Below are positions 26,357 to 36,542 of a stretch of DNA of 64,000 nucleotides, in pieces; position 1 is the stretch's first letter, and every line of letters starts with the position of its first letter. A program made the position numbers and the translations under genes. This DNA comes from Pseudomonas sp. UBA1879. GTDB taxonomy: Bacteria > Pseudomonadota > Gammaproteobacteria > Pseudomonadales > Pseudomonadaceae. The stretch is from the NCBI RefSeq assembly GCF_002338065.1, contig NZ_DDHJ01000015.1, positions 310,001 through 374,000 of the forward strand, in the 5' to 3' direction. The notes under the pieces are model-generated. The model worked only from the letters and a program-made list of their open reading frames with translations. It ran no database searches and was not told the origin of the DNA.

Positions 26357-29300
26357 ACCTGTCACGCCTGTTCATCCTCAGGCCCGTCGCCACGACGCTG
26401 AGCATGCTGGCCATCGTGCTGGCGGGGCTGATCGCCTACACCTTGTTGCCGGTGTCGGCGCTGCCACAGGTGGATTACCCGACCATCCGGGTCATGACGT
26501 TGTATCCGGGCGCCAGCCCGCAGGTGATGACCAGCGCGGTGACCGCTCCCCTGGAGCGCCAGTTCGGCCAGATGCCGGGCCTGACGCAAATGGCCTCCAC
26601 CAGCTCAGGCGGCGCGTCGGTGATCACCCTGCGCTTCAGCCTCGACATCAACATGGACGTCGCGGAGCAGGAGGTGCAGGCCGCCATCAACGCCGCCACG
26701 AATCTGCTGCCCAATGATTTGCCGGCGCCGCCGACGTACAACAAGGTCAACCCGGCAGACACCCCGGTGCTGACCCTGGCGATCACCTCGAAAACCATGC
26801 TGCTGCCCAAGCTCAACGATCTGGTCGACACGCGCATGGCGCAGAAAATCTCGCAGATCAGCGGTGTGGGCATGGTCACCATCGCCGGCGGTCAGCGTCA
26901 GGCAGTGCGGATCAAGGTCAATCCGGACGCGCTGGCTGCCAACGGCCTCAACCTCTCGGACGTGCGCACGCTGGTCAGTGCCTCCAACGTCAACACGCCC
27001 AAGGGCAACTTCGACGGGCCGACCCGGGTGTCGATGCTCGACGCCAACGATCAGCTCAAATCCCCCGAGGAATATGCCAACCTGATCCTCGCCTACAACA
27101 ACGGCGGCCCGCTGCGCCTGAAAGACGTGGCGCAGATCGTCGACGGCGCGGAAAACGAACGCCTCGCGGCCTGGGCCAATGAGAATCAGGCGGTATTGCT
27201 GAATATCCAGCGTCAGCCGGGGGCCAACGTCATTGAGGTGGTGGACCGGATCAAGGCGCTGCTGCCCAGCATCACCAGCAACCTGCCGGCCGGTCTGGAG
27301 GTCGTGGTCCTGACCGACCGCACCCAGACCATTCGCGCCTCGGTGAGCGACGTTCAGCACGAGTTGCTGATTTCCATCGTGCTCGTGGTGCTGGTGACGT
27401 TCCTGTTCTTGCGTCGGTTCAGCGCCACGATCATTCCTTCGGTGGCCGTGCCGCTGTCCCTGGTGGGCACCTTCGGCGTGATGTACCTCGCCGGTTTTTC
27501 GGTGAACAACCTGACGTTAATGGCCATGACCATCGCCACCGGTTTCGTGGTGGATGACGCGATCGTCATGCTGGAAAACATTTCCCGGCACCTGGAGGAG
27601 GGCGAAACCCCGCTGCAAGCTGCGCTCAAGGGGGCCAGGCAGATCGGTTTCACGCTGGTGTCGCTGACGGTCTCGCTGATTGCTGTGCTGATCCCGCTGT
27701 TGTTCATGGCCGACGTGGTGGGACGGCTGTTCCGCGAGTTCGCCATTACCCTGGCGGTGGCGATTCTGATCTCCCTGGTGGTCTCGCTGACCCTGACGCC
27801 GATGATGTGCGCCCGGCTGCTCAAGCGCGAGCCGAAAGAGGAGGAGCAGGGCCGCTTCTACCGCGCCAGTGGCGTCTGGATCGACTGGCTGATCGAGGCC
27901 TATGGGCGCAAATTGCAATGGGTGCTGAAACACCAGCCGATCACGCTGCTGATCGCCATCGCGACACTTGGCGTCACCGTGCTGCTGTACCTGGCGGTGC
28001 CCAAGGGCTTCTTTCCGGTACAGGACACCGGGGTGATTCAGGGCATTTCAGAAGCGCCGCAGTCGGTGTCGTTCGCGGCGATGAGTGAGCGTCAGCAGGC
28101 GCTGGCGAAGATCATCCTGCAAGACCCGGCGGTCGCCAGCCTGTCGTCGTACATCGGCGTGGACGGCGACAATGCCACGCTGAACAGCGGGCGCATGCTG
28201 ATTAACCTCAAGCCCCATGCCGAGCGCGACCTGTCGGCCACCGAGGTGATTCAGCGCCTGCAACCGGAAGTCGACCAACTGTCGGACATCCGCCTGTTCA
28301 TGCAACCGGTGCAGGACCTGACCATCGAAGACCGCGTCAGCCGCACCCAGTACCAGTTCAGCATGTCCTCGCCGGACGCCGAACTGCTCGCCCTGTGGAG
28401 CGGCAAGCTGGGGGAGGCGCTGGCTCAGCGCCCGGAACTGACCGACGTCGCCAGTGACCTTCAGGACAAGGGCTTGCAGGTGTACCTGAATATCGACCGC
28501 GATGCCGCCAGTCGTCTGGGCGTCACCGTGGCGACCATCACCGACGCGCTGTACGACGCCTTTGGCCAGCGACAGATTTCAACGATTTATACCCAGGCCA
28601 GTCAGTACCGCGTGGTGCTGCAAGCGGCGGCCGGCAGTGAGTTGGGCCCGCAGGCGCTGGAGCAGATCCACGTCAAGACCACCGACGGCGGGCAGGTCAA
28701 ATTGTCCAGCCTGGCGAAGGTCGAGCAGCGTCAGGCGCAGTTGGCCATCGCGCACATCGGCCAGTTCCCGGCGGTGATGATGTCGTTCAATCTGGCCCCC
28801 GGCGTGGCCTTGGGCCAGGCGGTAGAGGTGATCGAGCAGGTGCAGAAGGACATCGGCATGCCGATTGGGGTGCAAACCGAATTCCAGGGCGCTGCCGAGG
28901 CGTTCCAGGCGTCGCTGTCGAGCACGCTGCTGCTGGTGCTGGCGGCGGTGGTGACGATGTACATCGTGCTGGGCGTGCTGTACGAGAGCTACATTCACCC
29001 GATCACCATCCTCTCGACCCTGCCGTCAGCGGCCATCGGTGCGTTGCTGGCGTTGATTCTCAGCGGCAACGACTTGGGGATGATCGCCATCATCGGCATC
29101 ATCCTGCTCATCGGTATCGTCAAGAAGAACGCGATCATGATGATCGACTTCGCCCTCGACGCCGAGCGCAACCGGGGCGTCGATCCGCAAACCGCGATCT
29201 ACGAAGCGGCGCTGCTGCGTTTCCGACCGATCCTGATGACAACCCTGGCCGCGCTGTTCGGCGCCATTCCCCTGATGTTTGCCACCGGCTCCGGCGCCGA

Positions 29301-29448
29301 ACTGCGCCAACCGCTGGGTCTGGTCATGGTCGGCGGGTTGCTGGTCAGCCAAGTGCTCACGCTGTTCACCACGCCGGTCATCTACCTGTATTTCGATCGG
29401 TTGGGGCGCCGGTTTCGGCGTTCGGGGAAGCATGAGGTGGAAGCGTGA
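26353..29448 (+). CDS. muxB: RND efflux pump subunit MuxB/MdtB-like
   Basis: A 1031-residue proton-driven pump with twelve membrane spans and two large periplasmic loops. It opens MNLSRLFILRPVATTLSMLA and has the helix-4 proton-relay aspartates in GFVVDDAIVMLENI. Two related pump proteins in one operon is the pattern of MdtBC and MuxBC, which work as a heterotrimer and export novobiocin, beta-lactams, macrolides and bile-type detergents. Its start overlaps the muxA stop by 4 bases. A 181-base gap with repeats follows, which is unusual within this operon. Confidence 0.92.
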   Translation: MNLSRLFILRPVATTLSMLAIVLAGLIAYTLLPVSALPQVDYPTIRVMTLYPGASPQVMTSAVTAPLERQFGQMPGLTQMASTSSGGASVITLRFSLDINMDVAEQEVQAAINAATNLLPNDLPAPPTYNKVNPADTPVLTLAITSKTMLLPKLNDLVDTRMAQKISQISGVGMVTIAGGQRQAVRIKVNPDALAANGLNLSDVRTLVSASNVNTPKGNFDGPTRVSMLDANDQLKSPEEYANLILAYNNGGPLRLKDVAQIVDGAENERLAAWANENQAVLLNIQRQPGANVIEVVDRIKALLPSITSNLPAGLEVVVLTDRTQTIRASVSDVQHELLISIVLVVLVTFLFLRRFSATIIPSVAVPLSLVGTFGVMYLAGFSVNNLTLMAMTIATGFVVDDAIVMLENISRHLEEGETPLQAALKGARQIGFTLVSLTVSLIAVLIPLLFMADVVGRLFREFAITLAVAILISLVVSLTLTPMMCARLLKREPKEEEQGRFYRASGVWIDWLIEAYGRKLQWVLKHQPITLLIAIATLGVTVLLYLAVPKGFFPVQDTGVIQGISEAPQSVSFAAMSERQQALAKIILQDPAVASLSSYIGVDGDNATLNSGRMLINLKPHAERDLSATEVIQRLQPEVDQLSDIRLFMQPVQDLTIEDRVSRTQYQFSMSSPDAELLALWSGKLGEALAQRPELTDVASDLQDKGLQVYLNIDRDAASRLGVTVATITDALYDAFGQRQISTIYTQASQYRVVLQAAAGSELGPQALEQIHVKTTDGGQVKLSSLAKVEQRQAQLAIAHIGQFPAVMMSFNLAPGVALGQAVEVIEQVQKDIGMPIGVQTEFQGAAEAFQASLSSTLLLVLAAVVTMYIVLGVLYESYIHPITILSTLPSAAIGALLALILSGNDLGMIAIIGIILLIGIVKKNAIMMIDFALDAERNRGVDPQTAIYEAALLRFRPILMTTLAALFGAIPLMFATGSGAELRQPLGLVMVGGLLVSQVLTLFTTPVIYLYFDRLGRRFRRSGKHEVEA

Positions 29449-29459
29449 GCTACGAGCCT

Positions 29460-29609
29460 CAAGCTACAAGCGGCAAGCTGATTGGCGGCGCGGCTTCTGC
29501 TTGCCGCTCGTTTCTCGACATTCGTCGCTGCGATAGCGATGGCCGCGAGTTTCAAGCTCCAAGCCTCGAGCTGATCGACGCCAAGGCTTCTGCTTGTAGC
29601 TTGCCGCTC
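29460..29609. repeat. Direct and inverted repeats inside the mux operon
   Basis: Two imperfect direct copies (29460-29509 and 29553-29609) share the pattern CAAGCTnCAAGCnnCnAGCTGAT ... GGCTTCTGCTT ... GCCGCTC. The first copy also holds a perfect inverted repeat, AGCGGCAAGC (29469-29478) and GCTTGCCGCT (29499-29508). It is a non-coding insert between muxB and muxC, where most such operons have none. Confidence 0.75.
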
Positions 29610-29629
29610 AAAACTCGGAGCTGCTTCTA

Positions 29630-32600
29630 GTGAACCTGTCAGCGCCTTTCATTCGCCGGCCGGTGGCGACGATTCTGTTGAGCCTGGCGATCATGCTGCT
29701 GGGAGGCATGAGTTTTAACCTGTTGCCAGTGTCACCGCTGCCGAATATGGATTTCCCGGTGATCGTGGTCACGGCCTCGTTGCCCGGTGCCAGCCCGGAG
29801 ATCATGGCGTCCAGCGTGGCCACGCCGCTCGAACGTTCACTGGGCACGATTGCCGGGATGAACACCATGAGCAGCCGGTCGAGTCAGGGCACCACGCGGA
29901 TCATTCTGCAGTTCGACATGGACCGCGACATCAACGGGGCGGCCCGTGAGGTTCAGGCGGCGATCAACGCCTCCCGCAGCCTGCTGCCCAGCGGGATGCG
30001 CAGCATGCCGACGTACAAAAAGGTCAACCCGTCTCAGGCGCCGATCATGGTGTTGTCGCTGACCTCCGACGTGCTGGAAAAAGGCGAGCTGTACGACCTG
30101 GCCTCGACGATTCTGTCCCAGAGCCTGTCGCAGGTAAACGGCGTGGGCGAGGTGCAGATTGGCGGCAGTTCGCTGCCAGCTGTGCGGGTCGAGCTGGAGC
30201 CCAAGCTGCTCGAGCAATACGCCGTGTCGCTGGACGAAGTGCGTACGACCATTGCCAACGCGAACGTACGGCGCCCGAAAGGCTCGGTGGAGAACGCCGA
30301 ACACAACTGGCAGGTGCAGGCCAACGATCAACTGGAAAAGGCCAAGGACTACGGTCCGCTGGTGATCCGCTATCAGAACGGCGCGGCGCTGCGCCTCAAG
30401 GACGTGGCTCGGGTACGGGACTCCGTCGAGGACAGGTACAACAGCGGGTTCTTCAACGACAAATCGGCAGTGCTGCTGGTGATCAACCGGCAGGCTGGGG
30501 CGAACATCATCGAAACGGTCGCCGCGATCAAGGCGCAACTGCCTGCGCTTCAGGCCGTCCTCCCCGCCAGCGTCAAGCTGGACCTGGCCATGGATCGCTC
30601 GCCGGTGATCAAAGCCACGCTGCACGAAGCGGAAATGACCCTGCTGATCGCCGTGGTGCTGGTGATCATGGTGGTGTTCCTGTTCCTCGGCAATTTCCGC
30701 GCCTCGCTGATTCCGACCCTGGCCGTGCCGGTGTCGCTGGTGGGTACGTTCGCGATCATGTACCTGTACGGTTTCTCGCTGAACAACCTGTCGCTGATGG
30801 CCTTGATCCTGGCCACGGGGCTGGTGGTGGACGACGCCATCGTAGTGCTGGAGAACATTTCCCGGCACATCGACGAGGGCGTGCCACCGATGCAGGCGGC
30901 GTATCGCGGGGCGCAGGAGGTCGGCTTCACATTGCTGTCGATGAACGTGTCGCTGGTGGCGGTGTTCATTTCGATCCTGTTCATGGGCGGATTGGTGGAG
31001 AGCCTGTTTCGCGAGTTTTCCATCACGCTGTCGGCGTCGATCATCGTGTCGCTGGTGGTTTCCCTGAGCCTGACGCCGATGCTCTGCGCCCGTTGGCTCA
31101 AGCCCCACGTGCCCGGCACGGAAAACCGCTTGCAGCGCTGGAGCCAGCGGGTCAACGACCGCATGGTCGCCGCGTACGACCGCAGCCTGGGCTGGGCCTT
31201 GCGTCACCGGCGTCTGACCTTGCTGACGCTGCTGATTACCATTGGCGTCAATATTGCCCTGTACGTGGTGGTGCCGAAGACCTTCTTGCCGCAGCAGGAC
31301 ACTGGCCAGCTCATCGGTTTCGTGCGAGGCGATGACGGCCTGTCGTTCTCGGTCATGCAGCCGAAGCTCGACGTGTTTCGCGCCGCGCTGCTCAAAGACC
31401 CTGCCGTGGAGAGCGTGGCCGGGTTCATCGGTGGCAACGGCGGCACGGGCAACGCCTTTATCATCGTGCGCCTCAAGCCGATTTCCGAACGCAAGCTCGG
31501 CGCCGAACAAGTGGTGGAGCGGTTGCGCAAGGAAATGCCGCTGGTGCCCGGCGGCCGCCTGTTTTTGCAGCCCGACCAGGACCTGCAACTGGGGGGCGGG
31601 CGTGAACAGACCACCTCGCAATACCAGTACATCCTGCAAAGCGGTGACCTCGAAAGCCTGCGCACGTGGTACCCGAAGGTCGCTGCCGCATTCAAGTCGC
31701 TCAAGGAGCTGACGGCGATCGACGCCCGCGACGGCGGCGGTACGCAGCAGGTGACCCTGATCGTCGACCGCGACGCCGCGAAGCGTCTGGGTATCGACAT
31801 GAATACCATCACCACCGTGCTGAACAACGCCTACAGTCAGCGGCAGATTTCCACCATTTACGACCCGCTCAACCAATACCGGGTGGTGATGGAGATCAAC
31901 CCCAAATACGCGCTGGACCCCATCACGCTGGAGCAGGTGCAAGTGATCACGGCCGATGGCGCCCGCGTGCCGTTGTCGACCCTTGCCCACTACGAGCGCA
32001 CGTTGGAAGACGACCGGGTCAGCCACGACGGCCAGTTCGCCTCGGAAAGCATTTCCTTCGACCTCGCTGACGGCGTCAGCCTTGACGACGCCAACGCCGC
32101 CATTGAGCGCACGGTGGCGGCATTGGGCTTGCCGGAAGACGTGATCGCCAAGATGGCAGGGACGGCGGATGCGTTCGCCGCGACCCAGAAAAGTCAGCCG
32201 TGGATGATCCTCGGCGCGCTGGTGGCGGTGTACCTGGTGCTGGGCATTTTGTACGAAAGCTACGTGCACCCGCTGACGATCCTGTCCACGCTGCCGTCGG
32301 CGGGGGTAGGGGCGCTGTTGAGCATCTACCTGACCGGCGGGCAGTTCAGCCTGATTTCGCTGCTGGGTCTGTTCCTGTTGATCGGCGTGGTGAAAAAGAA
32401 CGCCATCCTGATGATCGACCTCGCCCTGCAACTGGAGCGGGGCAGCGGCATGACGCCCATGGAGTCGATCCGTAACGCCTGCCTGCAACGGTTGCGGCCG
32501 ATTCTGATGACCACGCTGGCCGCCATTCTTGGCGCCGTGCCGTTGCTGCTCAGCAGTGCCGAAGGCGCCGAAATGCGCAGACCGCTGGGTCTGACCATCA

Positions 32601-32737
32601 TTGGCGGCCTGATCCTGAGCCAGATTCTCACGCTGTACACCACGCCTGTGGTTTACCTTTACCTCGACCGTCTGCGTCACCGCGTCAATAAATGGCGCGG
32701 CGTGCGGACGGATGCTGCCCTGGATACGCCGCTATGA
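29630..32737 (+). CDS. muxC: RND efflux pump subunit MuxC/MdtC-like
   Basis: A 1035-residue RND pump, partner of MuxB. It starts with GTG at 29630 (MNLSAPFIRRPVATILLSLA), has the helix-4 DD pair in GLVVDDAIVVLENISRHIDE and a long periplasmic loop in each half. A weak GGAG lies 12 bases before the start. The GTG start and the repeat-filled leader suggest its translation is weaker or separately controlled relative to muxB. The stop overlaps the next gene by 4 bases. Confidence 0.92.
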   Translation: MNLSAPFIRRPVATILLSLAIMLLGGMSFNLLPVSPLPNMDFPVIVVTASLPGASPEIMASSVATPLERSLGTIAGMNTMSSRSSQGTTRIILQFDMDRDINGAAREVQAAINASRSLLPSGMRSMPTYKKVNPSQAPIMVLSLTSDVLEKGELYDLASTILSQSLSQVNGVGEVQIGGSSLPAVRVELEPKLLEQYAVSLDEVRTTIANANVRRPKGSVENAEHNWQVQANDQLEKAKDYGPLVIRYQNGAALRLKDVARVRDSVEDRYNSGFFNDKSAVLLVINRQAGANIIETVAAIKAQLPALQAVLPASVKLDLAMDRSPVIKATLHEAEMTLLIAVVLVIMVVFLFLGNFRASLIPTLAVPVSLVGTFAIMYLYGFSLNNLSLMALILATGLVVDDAIVVLENISRHIDEGVPPMQAAYRGAQEVGFTLLSMNVSLVAVFISILFMGGLVESLFREFSITLSASIIVSLVVSLSLTPMLCARWLKPHVPGTENRLQRWSQRVNDRMVAAYDRSLGWALRHRRLTLLTLLITIGVNIALYVVVPKTFLPQQDTGQLIGFVRGDDGLSFSVMQPKLDVFRAALLKDPAVESVAGFIGGNGGTGNAFIIVRLKPISERKLGAEQVVERLRKEMPLVPGGRLFLQPDQDLQLGGGREQTTSQYQYILQSGDLESLRTWYPKVAAAFKSLKELTAIDARDGGGTQQVTLIVDRDAAKRLGIDMNTITTVLNNAYSQRQISTIYDPLNQYRVVMEINPKYALDPITLEQVQVITADGARVPLSTLAHYERTLEDDRVSHDGQFASESISFDLADGVSLDDANAAIERTVAALGLPEDVIAKMAGTADAFAATQKSQPWMILGALVAVYLVLGILYESYVHPLTILSTLPSAGVGALLSIYLTGGQFSLISLLGLFLLIGVVKKNAILMIDLALQLERGSGMTPMESIRNACLQRLRPILMTTLAAILGAVPLLLSSAEGAEMRRPLGLTIIGGLILSQILTLYTTPVVYLYLDRLRHRVNKWRGVRTDAALDTPL

Positions 32738-34224
32738 CCCTTCGCCAGACCCTTTCCTTCCAGCAGCGGACGTTGCCCGCGCGGCGCTTGTTCACCGTCA
32801 GCCTGTGCGCGCTGCTGCTCAGCGCTTGCGCCGTCGGGCCGGATTACCAGAAACCCGACGTCACCACGCCCGCGCACTTCAAACAGGCCGAAGGCTGGAG
32901 CCAGGCCAACCCCAGCGATGCCATCGCGCGCGGCGCCTGGTGGGAAATCTACGGCGACGCTCAACTCAACGGCCTGGTGGAAAGGCTCAACACCTCCAAT
33001 CAGACCGTCGCCCAATACGAAGCGCAATACCGCCAGGCTGAAGCGCTGGTGCGCAGCGCGCGGGGGGCGTTTTTCCCGACTCTGGACCTGACCACCAGCA
33101 AGAACCGTTCGAGCCAGGGCACCGGCAGCAGCAGCTCCAGCCTCAGCAGTTCCAGCAGCGGGATTCGCGACACCTATAACGCGCAACTGGGCGTCAGTTG
33201 GGAAGCCGACATCTGGGGCAAACTGCGGCGGGGCTTGGAAGCCGACAAGGCCAGCGCCCAGGCCAGCCTCGCCGACCTGGCGTCGATGCAGCTGAGCCTT
33301 CAGTCGCAATTGGTGCAGAACTACCTGCAATTGCGGGTGATCGACGAACAGAAGCGCTTGCTGGAATCAACCGTTGAAACCTACGAGCGCTCGCTCAAAC
33401 TGACCCAGAACCAATACCGCGCCGGCATTTCCGGACGTGACGCCATCGCTCAGGCGCAGACGCAGCTGAAAGGCACCCAGGCCGACCTCATTGATCTCGC
33501 CTGGCAGCGGGCTCAATTCGAGAGCGCGATCGCGGTGTTGATGGGCCAAGCCCCGGCGGATTTCAGCCTGGCACCGACCACGACGATTCCGACGCTGCCG
33601 CAGATCCCCGCGCAATTGCCTTCGCAGTTGCTCGAGCGTCGCCCGGACATTGCTGCCGCCGAGCGGTCGGTGATGGCGGCCAACGCCAATATCGGCGTGG
33701 CCAAGGCCGCGTACTACCCCGACCTGACCCTGAGCATGAACGGCGGTTACAGCAGCAGCACGTTCAGCAACTGGATCACCTTGCCCAACCGCTTCTGGTC
33801 GGTGGGGCCGCAGCTGGCCATGACGCTCTTCGACGGCGGCCAGCGTGGCGCCGAGGTCGACCGCACCGAGGCCGTCTACGATCAGACTGTCGCCCAATAC
33901 CGCCAGACGGTGCTGGACGGCTTCAAGGAAGTCGAGGACTACATGGCGCAGTTGCGGGTCTACGAACAGGAGGCGCGCGTGCGTGCCGAGGCGCTGCAGG
34001 CCGCTCGGGATTCACTGCGCCTGACCAGCAACCAGTACAAGGCCGGACTGATTGGCTACCTCGATGTGGTCAACGTGCAAACCACGGCGCTCAGCAATGA
34101 ACGCAGCGTGCTCAACGTGTTGCAGAGCCGGTTGATCGCCAGCGTGCAATTGATCGCGGCCCTGGGCGGCGGGTGGAACGCCGAGACCGGCTTGTCGCGG
34201 GACTCGGCGATTAGCCGACGCTGA
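32734..34224 (+). CDS. opmB: Outer-membrane efflux lipoprotein (OpmB-like, NodT family)
   Basis: A 496-residue TolC-type channel. The start at 32734 overlaps the muxC stop by 4 bases and gives a type II signal peptide with a lipobox (ALLLSAC, Cys about 29), so the protein is lipidated. Two OEP domains follow, each with long helical hairpins (ADLASMQLSLQSQLVQNYLQ; AALGGGWNAETG at the end). A serine-rich stretch at about residues 125-140 (SSSSSLSSSSSG) is a loop expansion. It completes the MuxABC-OpmB system. Confidence 0.93.
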   Translation: MTLRQTLSFQQRTLPARRLFTVSLCALLLSACAVGPDYQKPDVTTPAHFKQAEGWSQANPSDAIARGAWWEIYGDAQLNGLVERLNTSNQTVAQYEAQYRQAEALVRSARGAFFPTLDLTTSKNRSSQGTGSSSSSLSSSSSGIRDTYNAQLGVSWEADIWGKLRRGLEADKASAQASLADLASMQLSLQSQLVQNYLQLRVIDEQKRLLESTVETYERSLKLTQNQYRAGISGRDAIAQAQTQLKGTQADLIDLAWQRAQFESAIAVLMGQAPADFSLAPTTTIPTLPQIPAQLPSQLLERRPDIAAAERSVMAANANIGVAKAAYYPDLTLSMNGGYSSSTFSNWITLPNRFWSVGPQLAMTLFDGGQRGAEVDRTEAVYDQTVAQYRQTVLDGFKEVEDYMAQLRVYEQEARVRAEALQAARDSLRLTSNQYKAGLIGYLDVVNVQTTALSNERSVLNVLQSRLIASVQLIAALGGGWNAETGLSRDSAISRR

Positions 34225-34350
34225 GTCACGCTTTCATGGCTGATTGCCATTATTTCGACCGGCTGTGGGGATTTTTACGCGGATTCCGGTAGAATTGCGC
34301 CGAATTCTTGGGGCTGCCTGGCCCTTGCCGTTGAATTTCGAGTCGCGCCC

Positions 34351-36440
34351 ATGTTGATTGGCCATTACACCTTTTCGCTGGTTCTGGTTTCCGTTCTGGT
34401 GGCGATCCTGGCGTCCTACACGGCGCTGGATCTCGCCGGTCGCATTGCCACGGCAAAAGGCAGGGCGAAGCTGCTGTGGATTCTCGGTGGCGCGTTGTCC
34501 TTGGGCATCGGCATCTGGTCGATGCACTTCATCGGCATGCTGGCATTCAAGCTGCCCATCGAGCTGGGTTTTGACCTGACGCTCACGATGTTGTCCCTGT
34601 TGGTGGCGGTGTTGTCTTCTGCCTTCGCGCTGTGGCTGGTCAGTCATGAGCGGGTGCCGCTGCTGCAGGTCCTGTTCGGCGCGCTGGCCATGGGTGTCGG
34701 CATCAGCACCATGCATTACACCGGCATGGCTGCTCTGCGCATGCAACCGGGCATCGACTACGACCCGACGCTGTTCGTCGCCTCCTTGCTCATCGCAGGC
34801 ACTGCGTCCGGTGCAGCGCTATGGATCGCCATCCGCTTGCGTCGGCAAACCCCTTATGTACGTTTGCTACGGGGTGGGGCGGCGGTGGTGATGGGCTTCG
34901 CCATTGTCGGCATGCATTACACCGGCATGGCCGCGGCCAATTTCGCTGAAGGCAGCTATTGCGGCGCCGTGACCACAGGCCTGCGCACTGACGGGCTGGA
35001 CAAACTGGTGCTGATCGTCACCCTTGCGGTACTGGCCATCACCCTGCTGACGTCAGTGCTCGATACGCGGCTCGAAGCGCGCACCGCTCAACTCGCGCAC
35101 TCTCTGAGCGAAGCCAACCGCGAACTGATCCAACTGGCACTGCACGATACGCTGACCGGCCTGCCGAACCGGATTCTGCTGGCCGATCGTATCGAACAGG
35201 CCATGCGTAAAGTGGATTCGCAAGGTGGCCTGTTCGCCCTGATGTTCATGGACCTGGACGGCTTCAAACCGGTGAACGATGCCTATGGGCATCACGTAGG
35301 CGACCAATTGTTGCGCGACGTGGCGCTGCGCATGCGTGAGAACTTCCACCGTCACGACACCCTGGCGCGCATCGGCGGCGACGAGTTCGTGCTGCTGGTG
35401 GAGCTTGAAGACGTGGACGACGCCACCACGGTGGCGTCGCGGCAGGTGAGTCTGGTGAACAAGCCATTCAGCGTGCAAGACCACGACCTGCAAGTGACGG
35501 TGAGCATCGGCATCAGCCTGTACCCCGGCAAGGGTCGCACGCAGCAGGAATTGCTGATGAACGCCGACGCCGCCATGTACCACGCGAAAAGCGCGGGCAA
35601 GAACGGCTACAGCTTCTTCGATGCGTCGATGAACACCAATGCGCGCAATCAATTGCAGCTGTTGCAAGACCTGCGCATCGGCTGCGTGAAGGGCAGTTCT
35701 GCCTGCATTACCAACCCAAATTCGAAGCCGGATCCTGCGCGCCGGTCGGGGCCGAAGCGCTGGTGCGCTGGAATCACCCCGAGCAGGGTTTGTTGATGCC
35801 GGACGCGTTCATCGGGCTGGCAGAACGGACCGGGCTGATCATCAACCTCGGCGAATGGGTGCTGAATGAGGCCTGCCGGCAGATGCGGGTCTGGTATGAC
35901 GGTGGGTACACTCGCTGGCGCATTGCGGTCAATCTGTCAGCCTTGCAGTTCAGTCACGCCGGGCTGGTGAACAGTGTCGCCCGTTCGCTCGCCGCCCACG
36001 GATTGCCTGCCAACTGCCTGACGCTGGAGATCACCGAAACCACGGCCATGAATGACGCCGATGCCAGCCTGTCGGTGCTGCAAAAGTTGGCCGACATGGG
36101 GGTCGATATTTCCATCGATGATTTCGGTACGGGTTACTCCAGCCTCATGTACCTCAAGCGACTGCCTGCCAACGAGCTGAAAATAGATCGGGGCTTTGTG
36201 CGCGAACTGGAACACGACAGCGACGACGCGGCGATCGTCTCGGCCATCGTGGCACTAGGGCAGGCGTTGAATCTGCGGATCGTCGCCGAAGGGGTGGAAA
36301 CCCCGAACCAACAGCATTTCCTGACCGAACTGGGGTGCAACGCCTTGCAGGGCTACTTGCTGGGCATTCCGCTGCCCGCAGAGCGTTTCATGGCGGATAT
36401 TGACGCGGCACAGAAACGCGTCGCCGAGAACACCGTTTGA
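34351..36440 (+). pseudogene. MHYT-GGDEF-EAL cyclic-di-GMP enzyme split by a one-base frameshift
   Basis: The first frame (34351-35796) encodes an integral-membrane MHYT sensor with seven spans and the repeats MHFIGM, MHYTGM and MHYTGM, then a GGDEF domain with an intact IGGDEFVLLVELE site. At about 35678-35682 the sequence reads ATCGGCTGCG, one base short. The EAL domain continues in the third frame from 35682 as LREGQFCLHYQPKFEAG and AEALVRWNHP, with the later motifs ITETTAMND, DDFGTGYSS, KIDRGFV and AEGVET all intact, to 36440. An ATG at 35763 could start a truncated EAL protein, but it lacks the EAL segment itself. The intact motifs on both sides suggest a recent mutation, phase variation or a sequencing error. 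Confidence 0.85.
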
Positions 36441-36542
36441 CGTTTCACGCTTGGCATAACACTGGGACGCCATGACCCACGGCATGCGCCGCCGCCACTG
36501 GCATACCCGGAATAAGATTGGCGCTTCGATTCGGACACACCC

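Noticed and set aside
29837..32680. A 947-codon open frame on the minus strand opposite muxC.
   Set aside because: It mirrors the codon structure of a GC-rich gene; its protein is rich in His, Arg and Gln with no domain, and muxC on the other strand is a full conserved pump.
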